Positions 1 through 6,966 of a DNA stretch of 64,000 bases are shown in pieces (the stretch's first letter is position 1; every line of letters starts with the position of its first letter). This DNA comes from Bacillus licheniformis DSM 13 = ATCC 14580. GTDB lineage: Bacteria; Bacillota; Bacilli; Bacillales; Bacillaceae. The stretch is from assembly GCF_000011645.1 (NCBI RefSeq), contig NC_006270.3, forward strand, positions 1,423,501-1,487,500. The letters are read 5' to 3'. The translations under genes and the position numbers were made by a program. The notes under the pieces were generated by a model. It saw only the letters and a list, made by a program, of their open reading frames with translations. It did not search any database and was not told the DNA's origin.

Positions 1-388
1 GAACAGAATCAATATCCTGAGCTATCAGATTTATCACCTTTTGACAATATGCTCTTGTGATGTCTTTTATTTTTAATTTCCCGAAGTGCGGCAGGATATG
101 CTTTTTGAAATTCGATAGCTTTCTATATCTGGTGCTGCGCTTTATCGTTTTGGAATGAACATCCCACCATTCTTTAAAGACATCCTCAAAAGTAATGTCA
201 TTTCGGGCAAGAGCATTATTATCGATTTCCTTCTGGAATTCCGCAGCGGCTGCGACAGCTTCTTTTTTGGTCTTAAAGCCTCGGCGTGTTGTTGTTTTCC
301 TATTGCCTGTTTTGGGATCGATACCAACTCCCATTTTAAAAAGCCATTTATAGCCCGTTTTGGTTTTGTACTGCTGAAATGAAGCCAT
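1..388 (-). CDS. int: Tyrosine-type phage integrase, N-terminal part (cut by window edge)
   Basis: The gene reads leftward from an ATG at 388 and runs off the window, so only about 129 residues are visible. The start MASFQQYKTKTGYKWLFKMG is the typical AP2-like arm-binding domain of Gram-positive phage integrases (short beta strands, then a KKEAVAAAAEF helix). It is followed by a SAM-like core-binding domain (residues about 60-129, with FEDVFKEWWDVHSKTIKRST). The catalytic R-H-R-Y half lies outside. In the family the protein recombines attP with the host attB and, with an excisionase, excises the prophage. Its place at the outer edge, reading out of the element, fits an attL a few hundred bases beyond position 1. 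Confidence 0.9.
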   Translation of the reverse strand, partial: MASFQQYKTKTGYKWLFKMGVGIDPKTGNRKTTTRRGFKTKKEAVAAAAEFQKEIDNNALARNDITFEDVFKEWWDVHSKTIKRSTRYRKLSNFKKHILPHFGKLKIKDITRAYCQKVINLIAQDIDSV

Positions 389-419
389 ATTATCCCCCCA
401 ATCCTATTTAAAGTTTCTT

Positions 420-899
420 TTAACTAACAATAAGATGAATTTTGTTAAAGTACATGTTAAGGCGTACTTTCGCAAATGGTTCAGTGACTTTAAACATCTT
501 AGAAATGAGGTGAGCGTCAAAAAAATGATTTTGTGGAATTTTCATTCCATGAAGCATAAAAGTGGGGATGCAAAAGTGATATGAGAAGTAATTGGCTTGT
601 CTCTCCTGATAATCTGACCAAAACTTTGGCATTGTTTTTTTATCTCCTTCATGTCTGTAAAGGTGGCATAGTTCATGAGCAAAGTCGTCCCACTGCTCGA
701 AACGGGTTTTCCGGCTATCTAATATAATCGTATACACGTCATTATACTTGAAAGAACAACTTGGGATAGGCTTAAAATAAACACTTATGCCTAACAACTC
801 AGCTATACGCTCGAAATCAATTTGCTCTGGTGTAATGATACTGATGCTTCTGTACAAGTTTTCAATCCAATCTTCTAAATGACTTTTTGTATACACCAA
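420..899 (-). CDS. ImmA/IrrE-family zinc metallopeptidase (anti-repressor protease)
   Basis: The 159-residue protein carries the zinc protease motif HELCH (H75, E76, H79) in an ImmA/IrrE (COG2856) context. In ICEBs1 and phi105-like elements ImmA cleaves the cognate CI-like repressor and so triggers induction. The start is TTG at 899, placed about 8 bases after a strong AGGAGG; a GTG at 896 is an alternative. It lies just inside the integrase gene, as in ICEBs1. The likely substrate is the repressor at 2798-3166, which has no self-cleavage domain. Unlike in ICEBs1, several unrelated genes sit between protease and repressor. Family assignment is firm; the substrate is an inference. Confidence 0.85.
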   Translation of the reverse strand: MVYTKSHLEDWIENLYRSISIITPEQIDFERIAELLGISVYFKPIPSCSFKYNDVYTIILDSRKTRFEQWDDFAHELCHLYRHEGDKKTMPKFWSDYQERQANYFSYHFCIPTFMLHGMKIPQNHFFDAHLISKMFKVTEPFAKVRLNMYFNKIHLIVS

Positions 900-983
900 G
901 AAGAACGCCTCCTAAGCCCATTTATCAAATTGAGGTAATTCTTATTTAAAACAAAGGAAACATACGTTCTGTTATTTAGTGAA

Positions 984-1005
984 AAGAAAAGCCCCTCATA
1001 GGGCT
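984..1005 (-). terminator. Intrinsic terminator of the DUF4064/lipoprotein genes
   Basis: Read leftward, an AGCCC/GGGCT stem with a six-base loop is followed by TTTTCTTTTC. It lies directly after the stop codon of the DUF4064 gene and separates that unit from the immA-int unit. Confidence 0.65.
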
Positions 1006-1010
1006 CTTCT

Positions 1011-1358
1011 TTATGCTGCCGTCGTCGTTGTTTTATCTCTTCTAGCAAGTCCCATAACTCCCGAGATAATTAGAAGAATAGCGGGAAGTAAGTAGAATAA
1101 GAAAATGCAAATCAGGCCACCGATACCAGAAATAATAAGCAAAATTCCACCTAATTTAGCTTTTTTTCTAACAATCACCGAAGCGATAATTCCAAGGATT
1201 GAGAGGAAGATAGCACCCCAACCTAAACCAATAATATCGCTTGTGCCAGATGAATTAAAAGAGGCATCGAGTCCGCCGACAATTAACGCCAAAAAGGCAC
1301 CAATAAAACCGAAAATTCCGCCTATTAGACCTAAAACAAATTCAGTAGTTCTTTTCAT
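1011..1358 (-). CDS. DUF4064-type small membrane protein
   Basis: A 115-residue protein with four predicted membrane segments (about residues 8-28, 45-62, 68-85 and 87-103) separated by short charged loops; it resembles DUF4064 proteins of Firmicutes, whose function is unknown. It starts 12 bases after the lipoprotein gene stops, so the two are co-transcribed. It sits in the lysogeny module and is likely expressed in the lysogen, which suggests a lysogenic conversion or superinfection role rather than a part in virion assembly. That role is inference only. Confidence 0.7.
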   Translation of the reverse strand: MKRTTEFVLGLIGGIFGFIGAFLALIVGGLDASFNSSGTSDIIGLGWGAIFLSILGIIASVIVRKKAKLGGILLIISGIGGLICIFLFYLLPAILLIISGVMGLARRDKTTTTAA

Positions 1359-1370
1359 TTTGAATTCTCC

Positions 1371-1892
1371 TTACTTAACTGGCACAGTGAATGATACTGC
1401 TTTGTTATTCATAAAGTCTTCAGTGGTTACATCACCAAAATTCAACTTGATTTCTTTAATGTTATTGATATCAAGCTCTTTTCCTTCTGGTACGGCAAAC
1501 TCCAGCACCCCGTCCTGTTTAACGCCACCTTGAACTTCTCCACCAACTTCGCCATCAGTCAAAAACATATTGGCTGATAATTGCATGTCTCCGACTACTG
1601 CATTACCTTGATCAGGATAGAAGTTGAGGACTTTGCTAGTTGTGTTTTCAATGTTGATACCGACGTTAACTTTATCTTTCATAATTTTAACGTCTCCTAA
1701 ATTAACTTTCATCCCTAAAGCATCAGTCTTTTGACTACTTGCATCAACTTTTTTAGAACCATCATCTTTCTTCTCTTCTGTCTTTTTGTCTTTTGAATCC
1801 TCTGTTCCTGTTGATACGTCATCAGTTGAGCTGCAGGCGGCTAAGGCCAGAGCGAGGCCGAAAGATAAAAATAAAACTAAAAATTTTTTCAA
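1371..1892 (-). CDS. Prophage-encoded lipoprotein, DUF4352-like
   Basis: A lipoprotein signal peptide with lipobox LAAC (C20) is followed by a low-complexity linker rich in D, E, K, S and T (about residues 22-55) and an Ig-like beta domain (about 60-173) resembling DUF4352/DUF5067 extracellular domains. The protein should be anchored outside the membrane through C20. It is the first gene of a two-gene unit with the DUF4064 membrane protein. Lipoproteins expressed from the lysogeny region of Gram-positive phages (for example Ltp of TP-J34) can block DNA entry of related phages; I offer that as a hypothesis, not a match. Confidence 0.8.
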   Translation of the reverse strand: MKKFLVLFLSFGLALALAACSSTDDVSTGTEDSKDKKTEEKKDDGSKKVDASSQKTDALGMKVNLGDVKIMKDKVNVGINIENTTSKVLNFYPDQGNAVVGDMQLSANMFLTDGEVGGEVQGGVKQDGVLEFAVPEGKELDINNIKEIKLNFGDVTTEDFMNNKAVSFTVPVK

Positions 1893-1984
1893 AGATAAAA
1901 CCCCCAGTTCATATTATGTACGACTTTTATAATAGTCTAATTATCATCATTTTTCAACATTATGTTACAAAAATTTCAATATAT

Positions 1985-2251
1985 TCACTGGTGTATACGG
2001 GTTTTCAATGTGTGAATCTCGAATTCAGCATCAGCTACTTTGCGATTAACATAGATGACGCCTTCTTCAAGGGCGCTAATCTCATCAAGTAGAAGGTTAT
2101 CCGAATTGATGTTTTCGGTATGCTGAAAATCGATTTTGTCACTCAATGTTTTGATGTCATCTTTGGTCGCGACATTTCTTTCAAGGTTGGTTAGGCGGCT
2201 ATTAATTGCCTGAATCTCTTTCAAGATTATTTCAAATTCTTTATTTTCCAC
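1985..2251 (-). CDS. Small coiled-coil protein, function unknown
   Basis: An 88-residue acidic protein with heptad-like leucine/isoleucine spacing over most of its length (LKEIQAINSRLTNLERNVAT and on), so probably a coiled coil. A good ribosome site (AGGAGG, 8 bases ahead of ATG at 2251) supports expression. It is transcribed leftward ahead of the lipoprotein gene, with a 92-base gap. Similar short coiled-coil proteins are common in Bacillus prophages without known function. Confidence 0.65.
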   Translation of the reverse strand: MENKEFEIILKEIQAINSRLTNLERNVATKDDIKTLSDKIDFQHTENINSDNLLLDEISALEEGVIYVNRKVADAEFEIHTLKTRIHQ

Positions 2252-2504
2252 ATAAAAAACCTCCTGATTTTTTATAAAAGAGATTATAAAAGGAACATAA
2301 ATGAGAATGTAAAAGAGAACAACACTTAGAACCCTTGTGTATCAAGGGTTTGTCGGCATCGGAAAAACCGATTTATAAATGAGAATATACATGCAATATA
2401 AATCCAATGTAAATCTTATTAGTAAACAATAATAAACAATATAAACAATAGATATATATATATAAGTGGACGGTCTTTTTGCTTTCAAGATTTTTTTCTT
2501 AATT
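2252..2504. other. AT-rich intergenic region with hairpins and TTGTTTA repeats
   Basis: About 250 bases with no gene. It holds a perfect 8-bp inverted repeat with a 5-base loop (AACCCTTG at 2330-2337, CAAGGGTT at 2343-2350), a smaller one (ATCGG 2358-2362, CCGAT 2368-2372), two copies of AAATGAGAAT (about 2299 and 2377), and on the minus strand three closely spaced TTGTTTA units (about 2424-2450). No T-run follows the hairpins in either direction, so they are not typical terminators. It could carry the promoter of the leftward coiled-coil gene and protein binding sites; this is unresolved. Confidence 0.45.
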
Positions 2505-2753
2505 TTAGTTGGTGGATTCATCAGAATACACTTTATCTTGCTCTTGTTTTACTATTCCTCGAATTAAGTAATCAAGAGATACCTTATAAAAATCAGCTAT
2601 TTTTATAAGAGTTTTGTAACCAGGGTCATTGTCTCCGGTTTCATATCTCGCATAGGTAGAGCGATTTATTCCGAGTTCTTCTGATAATGTTTCTTGAGAG
2701 AGCTTAGGTTTTTGTTTATTTCTCAACATTTTTAACCTTTCTCCTAAAGTCAT
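2505..2753 (-). CDS. Short XRE-family repressor paralog without C-terminal tail
   Basis: An 82-residue Cro/CI helix-turn-helix protein: HTH at about residues 18-38 (LSQETLSEELGINRSTYARY), then the usual IADFYKVSLDYLIRG helix. The ATG at 2753 is chosen because AAAGGAG stands 8-9 bases ahead; an upstream ATG would add 8 residues. It aligns along its whole length with the larger repressor just upstream in the same direction (both share ERL, LSQ, LIKIAD, SLDYL/SIDYL and QDK motifs) but stops where that protein continues for about 43 residues. It may bind related operators while escaping the ImmA protease. Confidence 0.8.
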   Translation of the reverse strand: MTLGERLKMLRNKQKPKLSQETLSEELGINRSTYARYETGDNDPGYKTLIKIADFYKVSLDYLIRGIVKQEQDKVYSDESTN

Positions 2754-2797
2754 AAAAATAACTCCTTTAAATTCCACTCCATGCTGTCACTCCTTGC

Positions 2798-3166
2798 TTA
2801 GTCAGATTTCTTTTTCCCGCCTTCTTTCAGTTGCTCCGTAATGATTTCAAGGGCAGCATCTAAAATCTCCTGTGTAATTTCTCCATCACGAGCCGCGATG
2901 AAGGTTTTAGGGTCATTTAGAATCCTCTTTGCTTCGTCTTCAAAGATTTTATCTTGAACCTTCGGATCAGTGCCTCGAAGTAAGTAGTCAATTGAAACAT
3001 CGAAATAATCAGCTATTTTAATTAGAATTTCATATTCCGGTTCTCTTCTATTTTGCTCATACATACTAATTGTGCTTTCTGCAAGACCTAAATGTTCCCC
3101 TAATTTTTTTTGAGAAAGATTCGGCCTCATTTTCCTGAGTTCTCTAAGTCGATCTCCGAATTTCAT
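2798..3166 (-). CDS. CI-like lysogeny repressor (XRE family, no peptidase domain)
   Basis: A 122-residue protein: N-terminal HTH (residues about 17-37, LSQKKLGEHLGLAESTISMY), a dimerisation helix ending SIDYLLRG, then an acidic helical C-terminal tail. It has no LexA-like S24 domain, so RecA-stimulated self-cleavage is not expected; this matches ImmA-dependent repressors such as ImmR of ICEBs1. ATG 3166 follows AAAGGTG by six bases; ATG 3172 would leave no spacing. It is divergent from the cro-like gene, and the operator sites lie between them. It probably represses the rightward early promoter and controls its own. Confidence 0.85.
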   Translation of the reverse strand: MKFGDRLRELRKMRPNLSQKKLGEHLGLAESTISMYEQNRREPEYEILIKIADYFDVSIDYLLRGTDPKVQDKIFEDEAKRILNDPKTFIAARDGEITQEILDAALEIITEQLKEGGKKKSD

Positions 3167-3190
3167 ATTCATCACCTTTATAGATAATAT

Positions 3191-3286
3191 CACGATTCGT
3201 GACGCTTTACAAAAAAACTTCACAATATGTATTGACTTTACGAATCGTGCGGTTTAATATAATAGACAAGAACAACACGAAACGTA
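3191..3286 (+). promoter_or_regulatory. Early promoter and triple operator of the lysogeny switch
   Basis: Three copies of an 11-bp imperfect palindrome lie here: CACGATTCGTG (3191-3201), TACGAATCGTG (3239-3249, the same word on the other strand with one change) and CACGAAACGTA (3276-3286). A rightward promoter overlaps them: -35 TTGACT (3232-3237), 17 bases, -10 TAATAT (3255-3260). The middle site fills the -35/-10 spacer, the left site lies near the repressor start and the right one lies just upstream of the cro-like gene ribosome site. This is the layout of a phage genetic switch; the binding proteins are inferred to be the flanking CI and Cro proteins. Confidence 0.75.
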
Positions 3287-3300
3287 AAGGAGGAGGGCAA

Positions 3301-3537
3301 TTGAATAAAAAGGTTATTGGTGCAAAGTTGATGAAACTAAGAGGCGATAAAACCCGGTCTTTAGTTGCAAATGAGCTTGAAATAAGCGAAAGTACATTAG
3401 CTATGTATGAATCGGGTCACCGCACACCTCGTGATGAAATAAAGGTTCGTATAGCAAATTATTACAAAAAAACAGTGCAAGAAATTTTTTTTGAAGATCA
3501 ACTTCACGAATTGCACGGTAAATCCCACACAGCGTAG
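3301..3537 (+). CDS. Cro-like XRE regulator
   Basis: A 78-residue HTH protein starting at TTG 3301, 5 bases after AGGAGGAGG; no ATG fits. The HTH is at about residues 15-36 (VANELEISESTLAMYESGHR). It is the first gene of the rightward early operon and is divergent from the CI-like gene, the position of Cro or Xre proteins in lambdoid Firmicute phages. It should bind the same operators and switch off repressor synthesis upon induction. Confidence 0.8.
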   Translation: MNKKVIGAKLMKLRGDKTRSLVANELEISESTLAMYESGHRTPRDEIKVRIANYYKKTVQEIFFEDQLHELHGKSHTA

Positions 3538-3547
3538 GAGGCTGACC

Positions 3548-3724
3548 ATGAATCAAAAGAAGCTAGATCAATTAACTGATTTGTTGAATGGTATGACCCA
3601 GTCTGAATGGAATCGCGTTAAACAACATGTTGATATGTTGTACAGTTCTAAAGCCGCCAAAGTGGAGTTTGACGAATCAGAACTATTAGAAATTAACCTG
3701 AAACGCGAATTTAGGATCTCTTGA
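3548..3724 (+). CDS. Small early phage protein, function unknown
   Basis: A 58-residue, mostly helical charged protein that starts at ATG 3548 after GTAGGAGG, 10 bases after the cro-like gene stops. It has no motif that I recognise. Its last 14 bases overlap the 3' end of the convergent gene on the other strand. Comparable short proteins follow xre genes in many Bacillus prophages. Confidence 0.65.
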   Translation: MNQKKLDQLTDLLNGMTQSEWNRVKQHVDMLYSSKAAKVEFDESELLEINLKREFRIS

Positions 3725-3950
3725 TCTGAATGAACATTGGGTGAATACGATAATCGGCATTTCGATAATGGATATCAACATAATCCTGCTGATACATCGT
3801 GTGTTCATCTTTAGTATTAGGACTCCAAATACTCGCGCCTTCGTCCCACCATGTGAGTTGAGAAGAGTCATATCTACCAATTTTACAGTTAGGATCACTG
3901 GTCAAGTCAACCCATTCACCACAAAGACAAGCATAAATTTGAGTAGCCAT
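3711..3950 (-). CDS. Small Cys-containing protein on the opposite strand, function unknown
   Basis: A 79-residue protein from ATG 3950, preceded by GAAAGGTGGTGAT, which is a convincing ribosome site; an upstream start would add four residues. The N-terminal MATQIYACLCGEWVDLTSDP holds a C-x-C pair and further on SDPNC, with many aromatic residues (tryptophans at about 13, 34, 35 and 42) and no membrane segment. It is the only leftward gene in the early region, so it must have its own promoter and may be expressed in the lysogen. Function unknown. Confidence 0.6.
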   Translation of the reverse strand: MATQIYACLCGEWVDLTSDPNCKIGRYDSSQLTWWDEGASIWSPNTKDEHTMYQQDYVDIHYRNADYRIHPMFIQIKRS

Positions 3951-4032
3951 ATTGATCACCACCTTTCTCAGAAGATTTTACCACATGAGAAAGGTTGGCA
4001 GATTACAAACCACAGTATAGGAGGCGAACATT

Positions 4033-4359
4033 TTGGCTAATCTCGGTATCTCACTTGATAACTTACCGAACGAAACGGTTTTCGAGATTGTTAAAGCGCT
4101 TTGCGAAAAAGCTTATCAGCAAGGCGTGGAGGACGGTGCAAAAAAATATACGTATCCTCCAATATTAAAAAACACTCATTTGCAAGAGATTTTCCAAATC
4201 AAATCGGCAGCGGTGACAAGACTAACCGGAATCGAGTCTTTCCCGAAATTGAAAACCATTCAAGCTAGATATCCGCGTGATCTCGTTTTTGAATGGATCA
4301 AACAAAACTCAACTTGGGTCGAAGAAAACACAAACTATTTTCAGAAAGGTGTGTCTTAA
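4033..4359 (+). CDS. Putative DNA-binding early protein
   Basis: A 108-residue protein starting at TTG 4033 after ATAGGAGGCG. The central part (about residues 45-90: LQEIFQIKSAAVTRLTGIES then FPKLKTIQARYPRDLVFEWI) looks like a winged-helix or excisionase-like fold in which a helix reads the target after the residues SAAVTRL. Similar proteins stand between cro and the anti-repressor in Bacillus phages. Whether it is an excisionase or a regulator cannot be told from sequence alone. Confidence 0.6.
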   Translation: MANLGISLDNLPNETVFEIVKALCEKAYQQGVEDGAKKYTYPPILKNTHLQEIFQIKSAAVTRLTGIESFPKLKTIQARYPRDLVFEWIKQNSTWVEENTNYFQKGVS

Positions 4360-4377
4360 ATCAATCCCTACAATTTA

Positions 4378-4809
4378 ATGATAATCCTCGGCCGCAACAT
4401 GTGTCAGGATATCATATTACCAAAGGAGCAGCCTGAGAATGTTTTAAGCGCCATTGACCTTATTACAAAGCTTATGGATGGTCGGAAAGTAAAAGAATTT
4501 TTCACACTGTTCCCCCCAATCAAATACTACACTGACGACGGAACATGGAATTATGATTCCACATTAGAAAAAATGAATAGCTTAGGCGAGCGATTCACAA
4601 GTGATAGCTTCCTTGAATTACTGGTGTCACATTGCTATGAAAATCGTTTTATCAAACGTTTAGGAGTAGGTTTTATGTCTGCCACTAGCGAGATTTATAA
4701 AAGACAACACGGAATGAGCGTAATGGAAAAATACTGTATTGAAAACGGCATCCGTGTTTATGAAAAGAAAGGTAATGAAATCAAACCTAAATTTTATCGA
4801 GTTAAATAG
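4378..4809 (+). CDS. Hypothetical early phage protein
   Basis: A 143-residue soluble protein, mixed helix and strand, with no motif I recognise. The start is uncertain: ATG 4378 and ATG 4399 are both possible and neither has a clear ribosome site; translation may be coupled to the gene that ends at 4359. It is followed after 12 bases by the Rha-type gene, so the three genes likely form one operon. Confidence 0.6.
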   Translation: MIILGRNMCQDIILPKEQPENVLSAIDLITKLMDGRKVKEFFTLFPPIKYYTDDGTWNYDSTLEKMNSLGERFTSDSFLELLVSHCYENRFIKRLGVGFMSATSEIYKRQHGMSVMEKYCIENGIRVYEKKGNEIKPKFYRVK

Positions 4810-4821
4810 GAGGATCGCTAA

Positions 4822-5556
4822 ATGAATCAATTAATGAACTCTGAAATCAAAATGACAAGTTTAGATTTAGCAGAATTAACAGGCAAAGAACACAAACACA
4901 TTATGCGCGACATTCGAGAAGAAATTAATAAATTAGGAAAAGAATTAGGTGAGTCCATTTTTGGACTGTCCTCTTATAAAACTCTACAGAACAAAGAATT
5001 ACCTTGTTACACATTCGGCAGAAAAGGTGCCATGCAATTAGCTTTAAAATACGATGCCACAACAAGATTTAAAGTTATTGAAAGAATTGAACAATTAGAA
5101 AAACAACAACAGCCAAAAACGCCGTTGGAAGTTTTACAAGGAACCATCAACCAACTGGTCGAGCAAGACAAACGAATGAATCAACTAGAAGGTCAAGTGA
5201 ACAATATTTCGAACATCGTATCCATGAACAATGTCGGCTGGCGTGAAAAGGTAAATGTCATCTTAAAAAGAATCGCGAAAAACTGGACCGGTGTCGAGCC
5301 ATACCGAAGCGTCATGAATCTTAGTTATGAGCGTTTGGAACAGCGGGCAGGCTGTAAACTCGACATCCGTTTGAACAATCGAAAAGAACGCGCGCTATCG
5401 CAAGGCATGTCCAAAACTTATGTAAAGAAAATCAACAAATTAGACGTGATCGCAGAGGAAAAGCGCTTAGTTGAAATCTACATCCAAATAGTCAAGGAAA
5501 TGGCTATTCAATTCAAAGTAAACATCAATGACTTTAAACTTGATGAAGTTGTTTAA
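4822..5556 (+). CDS. Rha-type phage regulatory protein / anti-repressor
   Basis: A 244-residue protein: N-terminal Rha domain (about residues 1-95, with TSLDLAELTGKEHKHIMRDI and later YTFGRKGAMQLALKYDA), a coiled-coil linker (about 90-135), and a C-terminal domain resembling ORF6C/ANT domains of phage anti-repressors (about 140-225, GWREKVNVILKRIAKNW). ATG 4822 follows AGGAGGATCGC. Rha proteins of lambdoid phages affect lytic/lysogenic choice and host IHF dependence; in Bacillus phages this architecture is annotated as anti-repressor. It probably counters the repressor or another regulator early after induction. Confidence 0.8.
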   Translation: MNQLMNSEIKMTSLDLAELTGKEHKHIMRDIREEINKLGKELGESIFGLSSYKTLQNKELPCYTFGRKGAMQLALKYDATTRFKVIERIEQLEKQQQPKTPLEVLQGTINQLVEQDKRMNQLEGQVNNISNIVSMNNVGWREKVNVILKRIAKNWTGVEPYRSVMNLSYERLEQRAGCKLDIRLNNRKERALSQGMSKTYVKKINKLDVIAEEKRLVEIYIQIVKEMAIQFKVNINDFKLDEVV

Positions 5557-5628
5557 CCTTACGACTTAATCATACATCCATAATCTGTACAGAAAAATAG
5601 AGAACATAGGACAAAGGAGAGTTCAAGA

Positions 5629-6147
5629 ATGCCGGAAATAGTGTCTAAATCACTGGCGCATCTACTTGAAACGAAGAACATGACAAACGGGCAACTCGCC
5701 CTTGATCTAAACGTTTCGGAGTCGATGGTCAGCAAAATGAAAAACGGAACAAGAAAAATGCCGTGGGATGTGGCGGAAACGTCACTAAAGAAATTCGATC
5801 AACCATTTTTCGCAATGGGAATCATGAACAAATTCAGCGATGGTTGCTCGCCGCCCGTCTTCACTGGTGAATCAGTCGAGCAACATCGACTGGCTTTTGA
5901 AGAGATCATGGTCACACAGGCGACAGAAGCCATCCAGACACTTGCAGATGTGAGTTTTGTTAAGAATCCGAAGCTGATCTCTTTGGAAGAAAGGGAGCGC
6001 ATTAAAGTGGTCATAAAGGAACTTCTGGACGTGGAGGCATGGGCTAAAAACTTAGCGGCCTTATTGGCGAAGGAATACAACATTTCACTCAAAGAGTGCT
6101 ACAAAAAAGCAACTATCACATGGAAGGCGAAAGGGTGGCTCGAATGA
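5629..6147 (+). CDS. XRE-family transcriptional regulator
   Basis: A 172-residue protein with an N-terminal HTH (about residues 18-40, NGQLALDLNVSESMVSKMKN) and a longer helical C-terminal region of unknown role. It starts at ATG 5629 after AAAGGAG. The 72-base gap ahead could hold a second early promoter, but I see no clear -35/-10 pair. Its stop overlaps the next start (ATGA), so translation is coupled. It sits where skin/PBSX-type elements have additional regulators (YqaF/XkdB region). Confidence 0.7.
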   Translation: MPEIVSKSLAHLLETKNMTNGQLALDLNVSESMVSKMKNGTRKMPWDVAETSLKKFDQPFFAMGIMNKFSDGCSPPVFTGESVEQHRLAFEEIMVTQATEAIQTLADVSFVKNPKLISLEERERIKVVIKELLDVEAWAKNLAALLAKEYNISLKECYKKATITWKAKGWLE

Positions 6148-6422
6148 ATTTAAACCATTTTTTGAAGTCTGACAGGGAGAAGGCGGAACGACTTTACAAG
6201 TCATTGCAATTTCTCGTTTCAGAACTATTGGCGGATGCCGTCAAAGAGGGTGATTTTGATGGGTGTATAGAACTTGCGGGTAGCATAGTCGATCACAGCA
6301 GAGACTTAAAGAAAATGCAGCACCCTGAAAAAGTAGTGGAACTACACGAAATCGCGTCAGAGTTCGCCAAAAGAGGGCTGAACGTTGTGCCTGTTAAACC
6401 GCCAGCAAGAGGGATTCACTAA
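6144..6422 (+). CDS. Hypothetical early phage protein
   Basis: A 92-residue helical protein from ATG 6144, overlapping the previous stop in ATGA. No motif recognised. It ends in a TAATG overlap with the next small gene, so four genes from 5629 to 6732 are translationally coupled in a chain. Confidence 0.65.
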   Translation: MNLNHFLKSDREKAERLYKSLQFLVSELLADAVKEGDFDGCIELAGSIVDHSRDLKKMQHPEKVVELHEIASEFAKRGLNVVPVKPPARGIH

Positions 6423-6547
6423 TGCTCCATTACCTTCACAGGCCGGCAACAGCGTCAGAGGTTAGGGAATGGTGCGCGAGAATCCGAAACTATCCTGAAT
6501 TGCATCTGTCGTGGGATCAATACGTCAAAAGGAGACATCAAAAATGA
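6422..6547 (+). CDS. Tiny coupled protein of 41 residues
   Basis: Starts at ATG 6422 inside the TAATG overlap with the gene before and ends in an ATGA overlap with the gene after. The sequence is Arg- and Trp-rich (MLHYLHRPATASEVREWCAR to the end WDQYVKRRHQK). Overlaps on both sides make real translation likely. Function unknown. Confidence 0.55.
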   Translation: MLHYLHRPATASEVREWCARIRNYPELHLSWDQYVKRRHQK

Positions 6548-6732
6548 ATCACAGAAAATATGAATTGGCATCTTCCTTTTTACGAAATGCCAAGAACATG
6601 AATTACTCAGAACAGGATATTAAAGGAGCGATTCGACTGCTGTATGAAGAGGTTTCTTCGGAAGAAAAGGTGATGTTAAGTCTATACAAATACCTAATGG
6701 CACGGAAAGGAGCGGATGGAAATGAACATTGA
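6544..6732 (+). CDS. Small helical protein of 62 residues
   Basis: ATG 6544 stands 9 bases after AAAGGAGAC, which itself lies inside the preceding tiny gene. The product is helical and charged (MNHRKYELASSFLRNAKNMN and on) with no known motif. Confidence 0.6.
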   Translation: MNHRKYELASSFLRNAKNMNYSEQDIKGAIRLLYEEVSSEEKVMLSLYKYLMARKGADGNEH

Positions 6733-6826
6733 ACACCCAATTATCACAGAAATCAACCGTTACGGCTATCCAAAGGATTATTTGCGGTATGAAGAAGAGG
6801 AAGAAAACGAAGACGACGAGGCATAA
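6722..6826 (+). CDS. Tiny acidic protein of 34 residues
   Basis: ATG 6722 follows GAAAGGAGCGGATG and overlaps the previous gene by 11 bases. The product ends in a strongly acidic tail (YEEEEENEDDEA), like small DNA-mimic or modulator proteins of phages, though that is only a resemblance. The stop lies inside the A-run of a leftward terminator. Confidence 0.5.
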   Translation: MNIEHPIITEINRYGYPKDYLRYEEEEENEDDEA

Positions 6827-6851
6827 AAAAAAGAACCTTTAAAAAAGGTTC
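6825..6851 (-). terminator. Intrinsic terminator pointing leftward, against the operon
   Basis: GAACCTT (6833-6839) and AAGGTTC (6845-6851) form a stem whose T-run (eight bases) is on the minus strand. On the plus strand an A-run precedes the stem and no T-run follows, so it would stop antisense transcription and let early messages pass. Confidence 0.55.
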
Positions 6852-6966
6852 AACAAGATCAAATACCAAGTGTTGAATTAATTGGCTGGTGGAAAGGCGT
6901 AGATAAACTTTCCAAATACAAATTATATCAGTCTTCTGCCTGAAAAACAATATAGAAGGTGAAAGA

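Noticed and set aside
1105..1533. 142-codon plus-strand frame
   Set aside because: Antisense to the DUF4064 and lipoprotein genes, Pro/Ile-rich composition typical of a shadow.
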